DNA of 64,000 bases from Bradyrhizobium sp. CIAT3101 (GTDB lineage: Bacteria; Pseudomonadota; Alphaproteobacteria; Rhizobiales; Xanthobacteraceae), in NCBI RefSeq assembly GCF_029714945.1, contig NZ_CP121634.1, forward strand, positions 2,191,001 through 2,255,000, written 5' to 3'. The position numbers were made by a program, and so were the translations under genes. The notes beneath the pieces were generated by a model. That model did no database searches and had not been told where the DNA came from. It was given only the letters and a program-made list of their open reading frames with translations. This document shows positions 25,902-33,870 of the stretch, one piece after another (position 1 is the stretch's first letter; every line of letters starts with the position of its first letter).

Positions 25902-26681
25902 ATGAAACTATCCGGCAAGGTCGCCGCCATCACCGGCGCGGCACGTGGCATCGGCAAGGCCTGCGCAAAGCGGTTCCTCGATGACGGCGTGAAGGTCGTC
26001 ATCTCGGACGTCGATGCCGATGGCCTGGCGGCAACGGCTGCCGAGCTCGGCCGGCCCGATGCTCTGCGCACCGTCGTCGGCAATGTCGCCAAGCGCGCCG
26101 ACGTCGACCAGCTCGTCGCCACCGCCGCGAAGGAATTCGGCCGGCTCGACATCATGGTCAACAATGCCGGTGTCGCCCGCAACCGCGACATCCTGGAGAT
26201 TTCCGAAGCCGAATTCGACGAGATCATCGGCATCAATCTGAAGGGCGCGTTCTTCGGCGTCCAGGCCGCGGCCAAGCAGATGATCGCGCAGGGCGGCGGT
26301 GGTGTCATCATCAACATGTCCTCGGTCAACGCGCTGCTGGCGATCCCCGCGCTTGCGACCTACGCGATGTCCAAGGGTGGCATGAAGCAGCTGACGTCGG
26401 TCGCGGCCGTCGCGCTCGCTCCGCACAACATCCGCGTCGTCGCGGTCGGCCCCGGCACGATCCTGACCGACATGGTGGCGTCCTCGATCTACACCTCCGA
26501 AGATGCCCGCAAGACCGTGATGTCGCGGACGCCTGCGGGGCGCGGTGGCGAGCCGAGCGAGGTCGCCTCCGTCGTGGCGTTCCTCGCCAGCGACGACGCG
26601 TCCTATATCACCGGACAGACCATCTATCCCGATGGCGGCCGGCTGATCCTGAACTACACGGTGCCGGTGAAGGACAAGTAG
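25902..26681 (+). CDS. Short-chain dehydrogenase/reductase (classical SDR)
   Basis: A 259-residue NAD(P)-dependent oxidoreductase with all classical motifs: TGAARGIG cofactor loop (residues 11-18), NNAGV, catalytic Ser in MSSVNAL and YAMSKGG with Tyr and Lys. ATG 25902 (MKLSGKVAAITG) is chosen over an upstream GTG at 25893. It follows the split decarboxylase by 57 bp on the same strand and may act on its product. Exact substrate unknown. Confidence 0.92.
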   Translation: MKLSGKVAAITGAARGIGKACAKRFLDDGVKVVISDVDADGLAATAAELGRPDALRTVVGNVAKRADVDQLVATAAKEFGRLDIMVNNAGVARNRDILEISEAEFDEIIGINLKGAFFGVQAAAKQMIAQGGGGVIINMSSVNALLAIPALATYAMSKGGMKQLTSVAAVALAPHNIRVVAVGPGTILTDMVASSIYTSEDARKTVMSRTPAGRGGEPSEVASVVAFLASDDASYITGQTIYPDGGRLILNYTVPVKDK

Positions 26682-26713
26682 AGGGCGGGCGAAGCCGCTG
26701 CCACATTTTCGGT

Positions 26714-26834
26714 GTCGTCCTGGCGAAAGCCAGGACCCATTACCACAAGACGTGGTTTGACGAAGACTTGTGGTCACTAGCTTAGACGACAACTACTCCC
26801 CGGGGTAATGGGTCCTGGCTTTCGCCAGGACGAC
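26714..26834. repeat. Long perfect inverted repeat (31-bp arms)
   Basis: Two exactly complementary 31-bp arms, 26714-26744 (GTCGTCCTGG...CATTACC) and 26804-26834, are separated by 59 bp. The loop contains a smaller pair, CCACAAG/CTTGTGG (26743-26749 and 26766-26772). Each arm also has its own CCTGGCGAAAGCCAGG hairpin. It sits between the convergent SDR and IclR genes. The structure is that of a non-autonomous dispersed palindrome; it can also stop transcription from both directions. Confidence 0.8.
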
Positions 26835-26843
26835 TCGGAAACC

Positions 26844-27638
26844 TCACTCCGCCGCGATCGTCATGCCATGGCCGAGCCGCTTCGAAATGTGGCTCGCGCA
26901 ATCGCGCAGTGCATGCGCGATCGGGCTGTCCCAGCGCGCATCGAACGTGCCTTCCGGCCCCATCGCGGTGATGACCAGCGCGACATGGCCGGCATGGTCG
27001 AACACCGGCGCCGAGAACGCATTCACGCCGGGCAGGGGATCGCCGAGCGCGCGGGCGAGGCCGTGCTTGCGGACCTCGGTCAGCATCTCGGTGACCTTGG
27101 CGCCTTTCACGGCGCGCTTGGGATTGTAGCCGACGCCGTGACGGTCGAGGCCGCTTTCGAGCGCGGCGTTGATGGTCTTCTCCGGCAGGAAGGCTGCGAA
27201 GGCGCGGCCCGTCGCGGTTTCCAGCAGTGCCATCACCGATCCGGCGCGCATCACGATGTGGACGGGCTGGCCGGGTTCTTCGAGCTGGACCACGGTCGGG
27301 CCGTGCGTGCCCCAGACCGCGAGCGAGACGGCGTGCCCGATCTGGCTCGCCAGTGCGGCGATCTTCGGCTGGGCGATGCGGACGCCGGAGAGGCGGCGCA
27401 GGCTGATCAGGCCGAGCTCCAGCGCGAGCGCGCCGATCTCGTAGCGGCCGGTGGTCTCGTCCTGCTCGATCAGGCCGATGCGCGAAAAGCTGGCGAGATA
27501 AGGATGCGCCTTGGCCGGCGTCATGCCGGCCTCGCGCGCGAGATCGCGCAGCATCATCGGCTCGCCGCTCCTGGCGAGGGCGCGGAGCAATTCTCCGCCG
27601 ACCTCGATCGACTGGATGCCGCGGCTTTCTCTCTTCAT
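26844..27638 (-). CDS. IclR-family transcriptional regulator
   Basis: A 264-residue regulator. ATG 27638 (MKRESRGIQSIEVGG) matches the usual family N-terminus; the upstream in-frame extension looks non-conserved. The winged helix covers residues 10-70 (LRDLAREAGMTPAKAHPYLASF). The C-terminal effector domain shows TGRAFAAFLP and the AFSAPVFDHAGHV segment. It is the last gene of the minus-strand operon, 19 bp after the flavoprotein. Probably controls the promoter at 30670-30697. Confidence 0.92.
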   Translation of the reverse strand: MKRESRGIQSIEVGGELLRALARSGEPMMLRDLAREAGMTPAKAHPYLASFSRIGLIEQDETTGRYEIGALALELGLISLRRLSGVRIAQPKIAALASQIGHAVSLAVWGTHGPTVVQLEEPGQPVHIVMRAGSVMALLETATGRAFAAFLPEKTINAALESGLDRHGVGYNPKRAVKGAKVTEMLTEVRKHGLARALGDPLPGVNAFSAPVFDHAGHVALVITAMGPEGTFDARWDSPIAHALRDCASHISKRLGHGMTIAAE

Positions 27639-27657
27639 GCGCCCCCTGGCGTGTGGT

Positions 27658-29391
27658 TTACGCCGCGTCGCGCTTGGCGGCGCTGTCGGCGAGATGACGG
27701 CCGGCAATGTAGCCGAAGGTCAGCGCCGGCCCAAGCGTGATGCCGGCGCCGGGATAATTGCCGCCCATGATGCTCGCCATGTCGTTGCCGGCGGCATAGA
27801 GCCCGGGAATCACCCGGCCCTCGGCGTCGAGCGCACGCGCGTTCTCGTCGGTGACAATGCCGGCATAGGTGCCGAGATCGCCGACCACCATCTTGATGGC
27901 GTAGTACGGACCGTTCTCGATCGGCGCGATGCAGGGGTTGGGGCCGTGCATGGCATCGCCCTGGTAGCGGTTATAGGCCTTTGAGCCCTTGCCGAATGCG
28001 GCGTCATGCCCCTGCGGAGCGGTCGCATTGAACTGCTTGACGGTCTCGGCGAACGCTTTCGCATCGATGCCGGCCTTCGCCGCCAGCGCTTCAAGCGTGT
28101 CGCCGCGCATGAGGTAGCCGGTCGCGAGGTGATGACCGAGCGGCATCGGGAACGGCGGCACGCAGCCGAGGCCGTATTTGCGCAGCGTCGGGTGGTCGCA
28201 GACGAGATAGGCCGCGATCTCTTCGCCGGGCTTTGCGGCCTTGATCATGGCCTGGACGAAGTCGTGATAGGAATTGCCTTCATTGGCAAAGCGCTTGCCG
28301 TCGCGCATCACCGCGATCACGCCGGGCTTGGCGCGGTCGATGAAGTGCGGCATCACGCCCTTCGAGCCGTCCTTGCGCGTGGTCAGCGACACCGGCACCC
28401 AGGCCGCCGCATTCGGCAGGCGGTCCTCGACATGCCCGCCGGCGCTCTCCGCAAGACGCAGGCCGTCGCCGGTGTTGCCGGTCGGGCCGGGCGAAAAGTG
28501 CTCATGGCCGGTCGGCGCGTGGGGAAACATCTTCTTCCGCCGCTCGACATCATGCGGGAAGCCGCCGCAGGCGAGCACGACGCCCGCGCGCGCACGGACA
28601 CGGACCTCGCGGCCCTCGCGCGAAACGATCGCGCCCGTCACCGCGCCGTTCTCGACGGTCAGCTCGCGGACCGGCGAGGACAGCCACATCGGGATCTTCA
28701 GATCCTGCGCGGATTTGGCGAGACGCCCGGCGAGCGCGTTGCCATTGGTCAAGGTCATGCCGCGGCCGTAGCGCAGCACGTCCATCAGGTGCCGCGACAG
28801 GCGCTTTGCGACATAGACCGCCGAGGTCAGCGACTTCGTCACGCGCATGAAATGGATGATCTCCTTGCCGGAGCCCAGCATCATGCCGAACACGGTGAGC
28901 TCGGGCAGCGGCATGCCGAGCGTCTTGATCTGATCGCCGAGCTCGCGGCCGTCGAACGGGCGCGTCACCATCGAGCGGCCGCCCTGCGTGCCGCCGGGCG
29001 CTTCGGCATGGTAGTCCGGGAACACCAGCGGCATGTCGAAGCGCAGCGCCGTCTTGGTGGTGAAGAAATCGACGGCTTCGGGGCCGGCGCTCAAGAATGC
29101 ATCGACGCGCGCGGCGTCAAAATTGTTGCCGGCCTCGTGCCGCAGATATGTGCGGGCTTGCTCCGGCGTCTCCGCGATGCCGTAGGCTTTCGCCAGCGAC
29201 GTGCCGGGGATCCAGAGCCAGCCGCCGGAGCGTGCGGTGGTGCCGCCGAAGCGCGGCTCCTTCTCGACGATCAGCACGTCGAGGCCGCGATAGCGCGCGG
29301 TGATCGCGGCCGACATGCCGGACGCACCCGATCCGGCCACGAGCACATCGCACTCGTATGTTTCGCTTGCGTTGCGCTCGTTGCCGGTCAT
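27658..29391 (-). CDS. FAD-binding oxidoreductase, fumarate reductase/ketosteroid dehydrogenase family
   Basis: A 577-residue flavoprotein. The FAD motif is VLVAGSGASGMSAAI (residues 16-30), continued by EKEPRFGGTTARSGG. The C-terminal flavin-contact GGNYPGAGITLGPALTFG is the signature of 3-ketosteroid delta-1-dehydrogenases and urocanate/fumarate-reductase-like enzymes. No export signal is seen. It begins 7 bp after the binding-protein gene. It likely desaturates a carbonyl compound; a steroid substrate is only one possibility and nothing else here supports it. Confidence 0.88.
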   Translation of the reverse strand: MTGNERNASETYECDVLVAGSGASGMSAAITARYRGLDVLIVEKEPRFGGTTARSGGWLWIPGTSLAKAYGIAETPEQARTYLRHEAGNNFDAARVDAFLSAGPEAVDFFTTKTALRFDMPLVFPDYHAEAPGGTQGGRSMVTRPFDGRELGDQIKTLGMPLPELTVFGMMLGSGKEIIHFMRVTKSLTSAVYVAKRLSRHLMDVLRYGRGMTLTNGNALAGRLAKSAQDLKIPMWLSSPVRELTVENGAVTGAIVSREGREVRVRARAGVVLACGGFPHDVERRKKMFPHAPTGHEHFSPGPTGNTGDGLRLAESAGGHVEDRLPNAAAWVPVSLTTRKDGSKGVMPHFIDRAKPGVIAVMRDGKRFANEGNSYHDFVQAMIKAAKPGEEIAAYLVCDHPTLRKYGLGCVPPFPMPLGHHLATGYLMRGDTLEALAAKAGIDAKAFAETVKQFNATAPQGHDAAFGKGSKAYNRYQGDAMHGPNPCIAPIENGPYYAIKMVVGDLGTYAGIVTDENARALDAEGRVIPGLYAAGNDMASIMGGNYPGAGITLGPALTFGYIAGRHLADSAAKRDAA

Positions 29392-29398
29392 GTGAGCC

Positions 29399-30613
29399 TC
29401 ACTTCTTCAGCAGCGGACATTTGGACTCGGAGACCGGGCGATAGGCGTCCTCGCCCTTCACGGTCTTGATGATCTCCAGATAGTCCCAGGGCTCCTTGGA
29501 CTGCTCGGGCGACTTCACCTTCGCCAGATACATGTCGCGGATGACGCGGCCGTCTTCGCGCAACTTGCCACCATGGACGAAGGTGTCCTCGATCGGCAGC
29601 TCGCGCATCTTGGCCATCACCTTGGCCGGATCGTCGGTGCCGGCGGCCTTGATGCCCTTGAGATAGTGCAGGACCGAGCCATAGACGCCGGTCTGGATCA
29701 TGGTCGGCATCACGTTGGTGCGGGCGAAGAACTTTTTCGACCAGGCCCGCGTCGCCTCATCCATGTTCCAGTACGACGCCGTCGTCATGTAGGTGCCTTG
29801 CGCGGACTTCAGCCCGATCGCGTGCACGTCGGTGTCGAACATCAGGAGGCCGACCAGCTTCTGGCCGCCCTGGACCAGGCCGAACTCGCCGGACTGCTTG
29901 ATGGCGTTGTCGGTGTCCTGGCCGGCATTGGCGAAGGCGACGACGTCGGCCTTGGAGCTCTGCGCCTGCAGCGCGAAGGAGGAGAAGTCCGCCGTGTTGG
30001 TCGGATGTTTGACGCCGCCAAGCACCTTGCCGCCCATCTCGTTGATGAAGCGCGTGGCGTCCTTCTCGAGCTGCTGGCCGAAGGCGTAGTCGGCGGTGAT
30101 GAAGTACCAGGACTTGCCGCCTTCCTTGATCACGGCGGAGGCGGTCACCTTCGACAGCGCATAGGTGTCGTAGGTGAAGTGCACGGTGTTCGGGCTGCAC
30201 AGCTCGTCGGTGAGCGAGCTCGCGCCGGGGCCGGACAGCAGCGCGATCTTGTTGCGCTCGCGCACCATGTTGTGCACGGCGATCGCGATGCCGGAATTGG
30301 GAATGTCGACGACCGCATCGACCTTGCCGTTGTCGAACCAGCCGCGCACGATATTGACGCCGACGTCGGTCTTCATCTGGTGGTCGGCGCTGATGATCTC
30401 GATCGGCTTGCCGAGCACGGTCGGCCCGAACTCCTCCACCGCCATCTTGGCGGCCTCGACCGATCCGGGTCCGGAATTGTCGCGGCCCCAGCTGGAGAGA
30501 TCCGTCAGCACGCCGATCCGCACCACGTCGTCGGAGACTTGCGCGCTCGCAATAGTGGTCATGGCGGCAGACGTCATGGCCGCGAGCATGGTGCAGGCCA
30601 AAAGCCCTCTCAT
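29399..30613 (-). CDS. ABC substrate-binding protein, branched-chain amino acid type
   Basis: A 404-residue periplasmic protein of the LivK-like family. The signal peptide has R2, hydrophobic 4-20 and ASA cleavage before QVSDD. The mature start VRIGVLTDLS and the PNSGIAIAVHNM region are typical of Periplas_BP_6 proteins in rhizobia. No permease or ATPase gene is near, so it must use a transporter encoded elsewhere or act as a sensor. First gene of an operon with the flavoprotein and IclR regulator, which suggests uptake of the flavoprotein substrate. Confidence 0.92.
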   Translation of the reverse strand: MRGLLACTMLAAMTSAAMTTIASAQVSDDVVRIGVLTDLSSWGRDNSGPGSVEAAKMAVEEFGPTVLGKPIEIISADHQMKTDVGVNIVRGWFDNGKVDAVVDIPNSGIAIAVHNMVRERNKIALLSGPGASSLTDELCSPNTVHFTYDTYALSKVTASAVIKEGGKSWYFITADYAFGQQLEKDATRFINEMGGKVLGGVKHPTNTADFSSFALQAQSSKADVVAFANAGQDTDNAIKQSGEFGLVQGGQKLVGLLMFDTDVHAIGLKSAQGTYMTTASYWNMDEATRAWSKKFFARTNVMPTMIQTGVYGSVLHYLKGIKAAGTDDPAKVMAKMRELPIEDTFVHGGKLREDGRVIRDMYLAKVKSPEQSKEPWDYLEIIKTVKGEDAYRPVSESKCPLLKK

Positions 30614-30669
30614 CGTCGTTCCCTCTCTTTTATGGGCCGCCTTGGCGCGGCCGGTTGTTCTGGCGAGGA

Positions 30670-30697
30670 ATTAGATATTAGCAAATTAATTTGTCAA
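30670..30697 (-). promoter_or_regulatory. Promoter with palindromic operator, minus strand
   Basis: Read on the minus strand, TTGACA (30697-30692) and TCTAAT (30675-30670) are spaced by 16 bp, 6/6 and 5/6 matches to sigma-70 consensus. They lie 57 bp upstream of the binding-protein start. The spacer holds the perfect palindrome AAATTAATTT (30683-30692), a good site for a dimeric repressor such as the IclR protein encoded by the operon. The AT-rich block stands out in GC-rich DNA. Confidence 0.65.
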
Positions 30698-30785
30698 TGG
30701 CGAATTTTGGTGCGTCTCGTCCTTGCGAGCAAAGCGAAGCAATCCGGAACACCCCCGTAAGTTGCAACGGACATCATGATTGGCC

Positions 30786-32120
30786 ATGATGTCCGCTGGA
30801 ATCGTGGGGCGCATGGCAATGACGGCAGCAGCGGGGGTCTCCGGCGTCACGGAGCGGTCGACCACGGCGCATGTGGTGTGGGCGAGTGCGCTCGGCACCG
30901 CGATCGAGTGGTACGATTTCCTGATCTACGGCACGGCCGCCGCCCTCGTGCTCAACAAGCTGTTCTTCCCGAGCTTTGACCCGTTCGTCGGCACGCTCGC
31001 GGCATTCTCGACCTACGCCGTCGGCTTCGTGGCGCGGCCGATCGGCGGCGCCATCATCGGACATTACGGCGACCGGCTCGGCCGCAAGAGGATGCTGGTC
31101 GCGACCATGATCGCGATGGGGCTCGGCACCTTCCTGATCGGATGCCTGCCGACCTACAGCCAGATCGGGGTCTGGGCGCCGATCCTGCTCGTCATCCTGC
31201 GCTTCGTCCAGGGCATCGGTCTCGGCGGCGAGTGGAGCGGCGCGGTCGTCATGGTGGCCGAGCATGCCGGCAATCGGCGCGGCTTTTATGGCAGCCTGGT
31301 GCAGATCGGCTTTCCCGTCGGCGTTGCCGCCTCCACCGGCATTTTCGGGCTGATGACGCAACTGCCCGAGGCCGACTTCCTGAGCTGGGGCTGGCGCGTG
31401 CCGTTCCTGATCAGCATCCTGCTGGTCGGCGTAGGCTTCATCGTGCGGCTCAAGCTCGCGGAGACGCCGCACTTCAAGGAGGTGGTCGAGCGCAAGGAGG
31501 TGCTGGCGCAGCCGGTGTGGGAGGTGATACGGCGCGACTGGCGCAGCTTCCTGCTGGCGATCGGCATCACGGTGTCCGAAGTCGGGCTCGCTTATCTCCT
31601 CACCGTCTTCACCGTGGTCTATGCCACGACGAAGCTCGGCCTGCCGCGCCAGGTGATCCTGAATGCGGTGGTCTATGCCGCGATCGTCGAATTCGCGACG
31701 CTGCCGCTCGCCGGCTGGCTGTCCGATATCTTCGGCCGCAAGGCGCTCTATCTCGCCGGCGGCGTGTTCTCCGTCGCGCTCGCGTTTCCGCTGTTCTGGT
31801 TCCTCGACACCAGGGACCCGGTGCAGATCACGCTCGCGCTCGTGGTCACGATGACGCTGACGCATGCGCTGCTGTTCGGACCCAAAGCGGCGTTCATGCC
31901 GGAACTGTTCCGCACCCAGGTGCGCTACAGCGGCGCCTCGCTCGGCGCAAATGTCGCAGCCGCGCTGAGCGGCGGCTTCTCGCCGCTGATCGCAACCGCG
32001 CTGCTCGCCTGGGCCGGCACGTACTGGCCGGTATCGCTCTACATCATCGCGCTGTCGATCATCACGATTGTTGCGACGCTGATGGCGCCGGAGACCGCGC
32101 GCGACACGCTGAAATCATAG
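30786..32120 (+). CDS. MFS transporter, metabolite:H+ symporter (MHS) type
   Basis: A 444-residue, 12-span symporter of the same subfamily as the protein at 6500. Hallmarks are TAIEWYDFLIYGTAAAL at the end of helix 1, motif A GDRLGRKRMLV and a second SDIFGRKALYL. Start is uncertain: TTG 30780, ATG 30786, ATG 30789 and ATG 30813 are in frame and none has a strong ribosome-binding site. Upstream DNA resembles half of a dispersed repeat (around 30718-30765). It is a single gene, convergent with the GH79 gene. Likely imports an organic acid or amino-acid-like compound. Confidence 0.88.
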   Translation: MMSAGIVGRMAMTAAAGVSGVTERSTTAHVVWASALGTAIEWYDFLIYGTAAALVLNKLFFPSFDPFVGTLAAFSTYAVGFVARPIGGAIIGHYGDRLGRKRMLVATMIAMGLGTFLIGCLPTYSQIGVWAPILLVILRFVQGIGLGGEWSGAVVMVAEHAGNRRGFYGSLVQIGFPVGVAASTGIFGLMTQLPEADFLSWGWRVPFLISILLVGVGFIVRLKLAETPHFKEVVERKEVLAQPVWEVIRRDWRSFLLAIGITVSEVGLAYLLTVFTVVYATTKLGLPRQVILNAVVYAAIVEFATLPLAGWLSDIFGRKALYLAGGVFSVALAFPLFWFLDTRDPVQITLALVVTMTLTHALLFGPKAAFMPELFRTQVRYSGASLGANVAAALSGGFSPLIATALLAWAGTYWPVSLYIIALSIITIVATLMAPETARDTLKS

Positions 32121-32123
32121 GCG

Positions 32124-32150
32124 GTCAGAGGCAGGCAGTCAGAGGCAGGC
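32124..32150. repeat. 14-bp tandem duplication at a gene end
   Basis: GTCAGAGGCAGGC occurs at 32124-32136 and again at 32138-32150, a 14-bp period. The second copy contains the stop codon of the minus-strand GH79 gene; the first lies in the 18-bp gap to the convergent MFS gene. Likely a replication-slippage duplication. Confidence 0.75.
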
Positions 32151-33710
32151 GGGATTGGCCGCGCCGGGGATCACCAGGAATGTGATCGTGGCCGGGGCGA
32201 GACGGATCGTGCCGGCCGCTGTCGGAAGGCTCGCGATGTCAGGTATTCGATCGCCCGCCGCAAGCGCGAGCGGGTTGCCGTTCAATTGCACGCCGGCACT
32301 CTGCAGCCGGGCGGAGCTGAGCGTGTAACGCTCGGACGGAAGCGGCAGGGCGAGCGAGCGCGAAGCATCGCGCGAAATGTTGATTGCGAGCAGCGTGACC
32401 GCGCCGTTCAGCTTCGGATGGCAATGCGCGTAGACGTGAAGACCCGGGACGACCGCGAGACCTGTCTCGAGCACCGTCGATCCCATCAGCCGATGCCAGA
32501 GCAGCGCAGCCCAGTAGTTCGGTCGGGGACGGAATGTCGTCTCATCCAGCAGGCCGTAGTCGCTCGCGGCCAGCGTGTTGTGCATCACGACCTGGACGCC
32601 GGCTTTGGCCAGCCGCCCGAGCTGGTCGAGATAACGAAACGTGTCGAGGAATGTCTTGTCCCAGCGATTGCCGCCACAAGCCGCATCCGCTGTCTCGGTC
32701 AGCCAGATCGGCTTGCCCGGCTCGAACCTGTCGCGCAAGTCGCGATAGATCGCCAGCGTCGTATCGGTGCGCGCGAGCCATTGTTCCGAAACCGCCTGCG
32801 CCGGGTCATCGCGGCCCCCACAGCGCGGCGAGATCGTGTTGTAGTGATGATAGGAGAAGCGGTCGACGCCGGGGCCGGACGCGGCGAGCAGATCGCGCGT
32901 GGTGATGCCTGAGCCGGATGGGGAGGCGGTATCGCCGACAGAGCCGGGCCCTGCGATCAGCGTCTCCGGCGCACTGTGCCGAATCCATTCGCGAAAAATC
33001 TTGATGTCACGGCCGTAGGCGGTCGCGTCGTACCCGGGCGGAGCGCCGGCCGCGAGCGTCGGCTCATTCATGAACTCGATGGCGCTGAGGCGGCCGCCGA
33101 GCGAGCGCGTGAAATCGAGCAGGCGTTGGGCCTGATCCGGTCGCCAGGTACCATTGCCGTTGCGGCTACCGGGACTGACGGCCAGGGAGGTGACGATCTC
33201 CGCATCGACAGCGCGCGCGAAATCGACGATGCCGCGCCACTGCGCGTGGGTGAGCACGGAGTCGAAACCGGCAGGCGGTTCCGACGGTGCGCTCTCCGTG
33301 TCGGCAAAGAACGTCGCGTTGGCCCAGGTTCCGCTGACCCGCACATAGGCCGGCGACAGAGCGGCTGCGAGCTTGCGCAGGCGCGCGTTGGACAGATCGA
33401 TCGGAGGCCTGAAGCTGTAGCGATCGCGCTGATCGAAGCTGCGGCCCGCGCGCGGATACGGCTTCCAGAACCGTCCGCCCGTCACCTCCACCATCTCGAT
33501 ATTGTAGGACTGAAAGCGCGGGTCGATCTTTCCGATCGCTTTCAACGTCGCCGCCGCAACGGATGTTTCGTCGGCAAGTGCGACGCCCGAGGTTGCGGCA
33601 ATGAGCAGCACAATCGTCGCCGCTGTTGCCGCGCAAAGGGGCCCGCGCCGTTGTCTACGTGCGCTTGTATGCACGGCCTGACGCCTTCTTATGCGCGCTG
33701 CCAAAAGCAA
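32139..33710 (-). CDS. Glycoside hydrolase family 79-like (heparanase-like), exported
   Basis: A 523-residue protein with a basic N-terminus and hydrophobic signal/anchor near residues 27-46. It has a TIM-barrel layout with proton donor Glu216 (FMNEPT) and nucleophile Glu339 (WLTETAD), 123 residues apart. Human heparanase has Glu225 and Glu343 with NEP and GET motifs, and the segments around YWAALLWHRLMGSTVLE and AKAGVQVVMHNT also echo it. A C-terminal beta domain follows. Likely cleaves a glucuronide-containing glycan outside the cytoplasm. The start is TTG 33710 or an in-frame GTG at 33674. It stands alone and is not in a polysaccharide cluster. Confidence 0.8.
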   Translation of the reverse strand: MLLAARIRRRQAVHTSARRQRRGPLCAATAATIVLLIAATSGVALADETSVAAATLKAIGKIDPRFQSYNIEMVEVTGGRFWKPYPRAGRSFDQRDRYSFRPPIDLSNARLRKLAAALSPAYVRVSGTWANATFFADTESAPSEPPAGFDSVLTHAQWRGIVDFARAVDAEIVTSLAVSPGSRNGNGTWRPDQAQRLLDFTRSLGGRLSAIEFMNEPTLAAGAPPGYDATAYGRDIKIFREWIRHSAPETLIAGPGSVGDTASPSGSGITTRDLLAASGPGVDRFSYHHYNTISPRCGGRDDPAQAVSEQWLARTDTTLAIYRDLRDRFEPGKPIWLTETADAACGGNRWDKTFLDTFRYLDQLGRLAKAGVQVVMHNTLAASDYGLLDETTFRPRPNYWAALLWHRLMGSTVLETGLAVVPGLHVYAHCHPKLNGAVTLLAINISRDASRSLALPLPSERYTLSSARLQSAGVQLNGNPLALAAGDRIPDIASLPTAAGTIRLAPATITFLVIPGAANPACL

Positions 33711-33870
33711 ATGCAGCGACCCGAACCATTAGCCGCTCTTATACGCCGAATTTTTACTTCCAATTTTACTTCGCGAAACCTCAGCCATAGCCTCACGCGC
33801 AACTGATCACGGAAAGCAGCCGATCAATGGCGATCGGTGCGAGCGTTCATCGTAACCAACGAGGGTTGCC

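Noticed and set aside
26714..26834. Insertion sequence ends
   Set aside because: The arms enclose only 59 bp and no transposase or target-site duplication is seen; a non-autonomous palindrome fits better.
28006..29469. 487-codon open frame on the plus strand
   Set aside because: Antisense to the FAD flavoprotein with intact motifs; composition is typical of a shadow frame.
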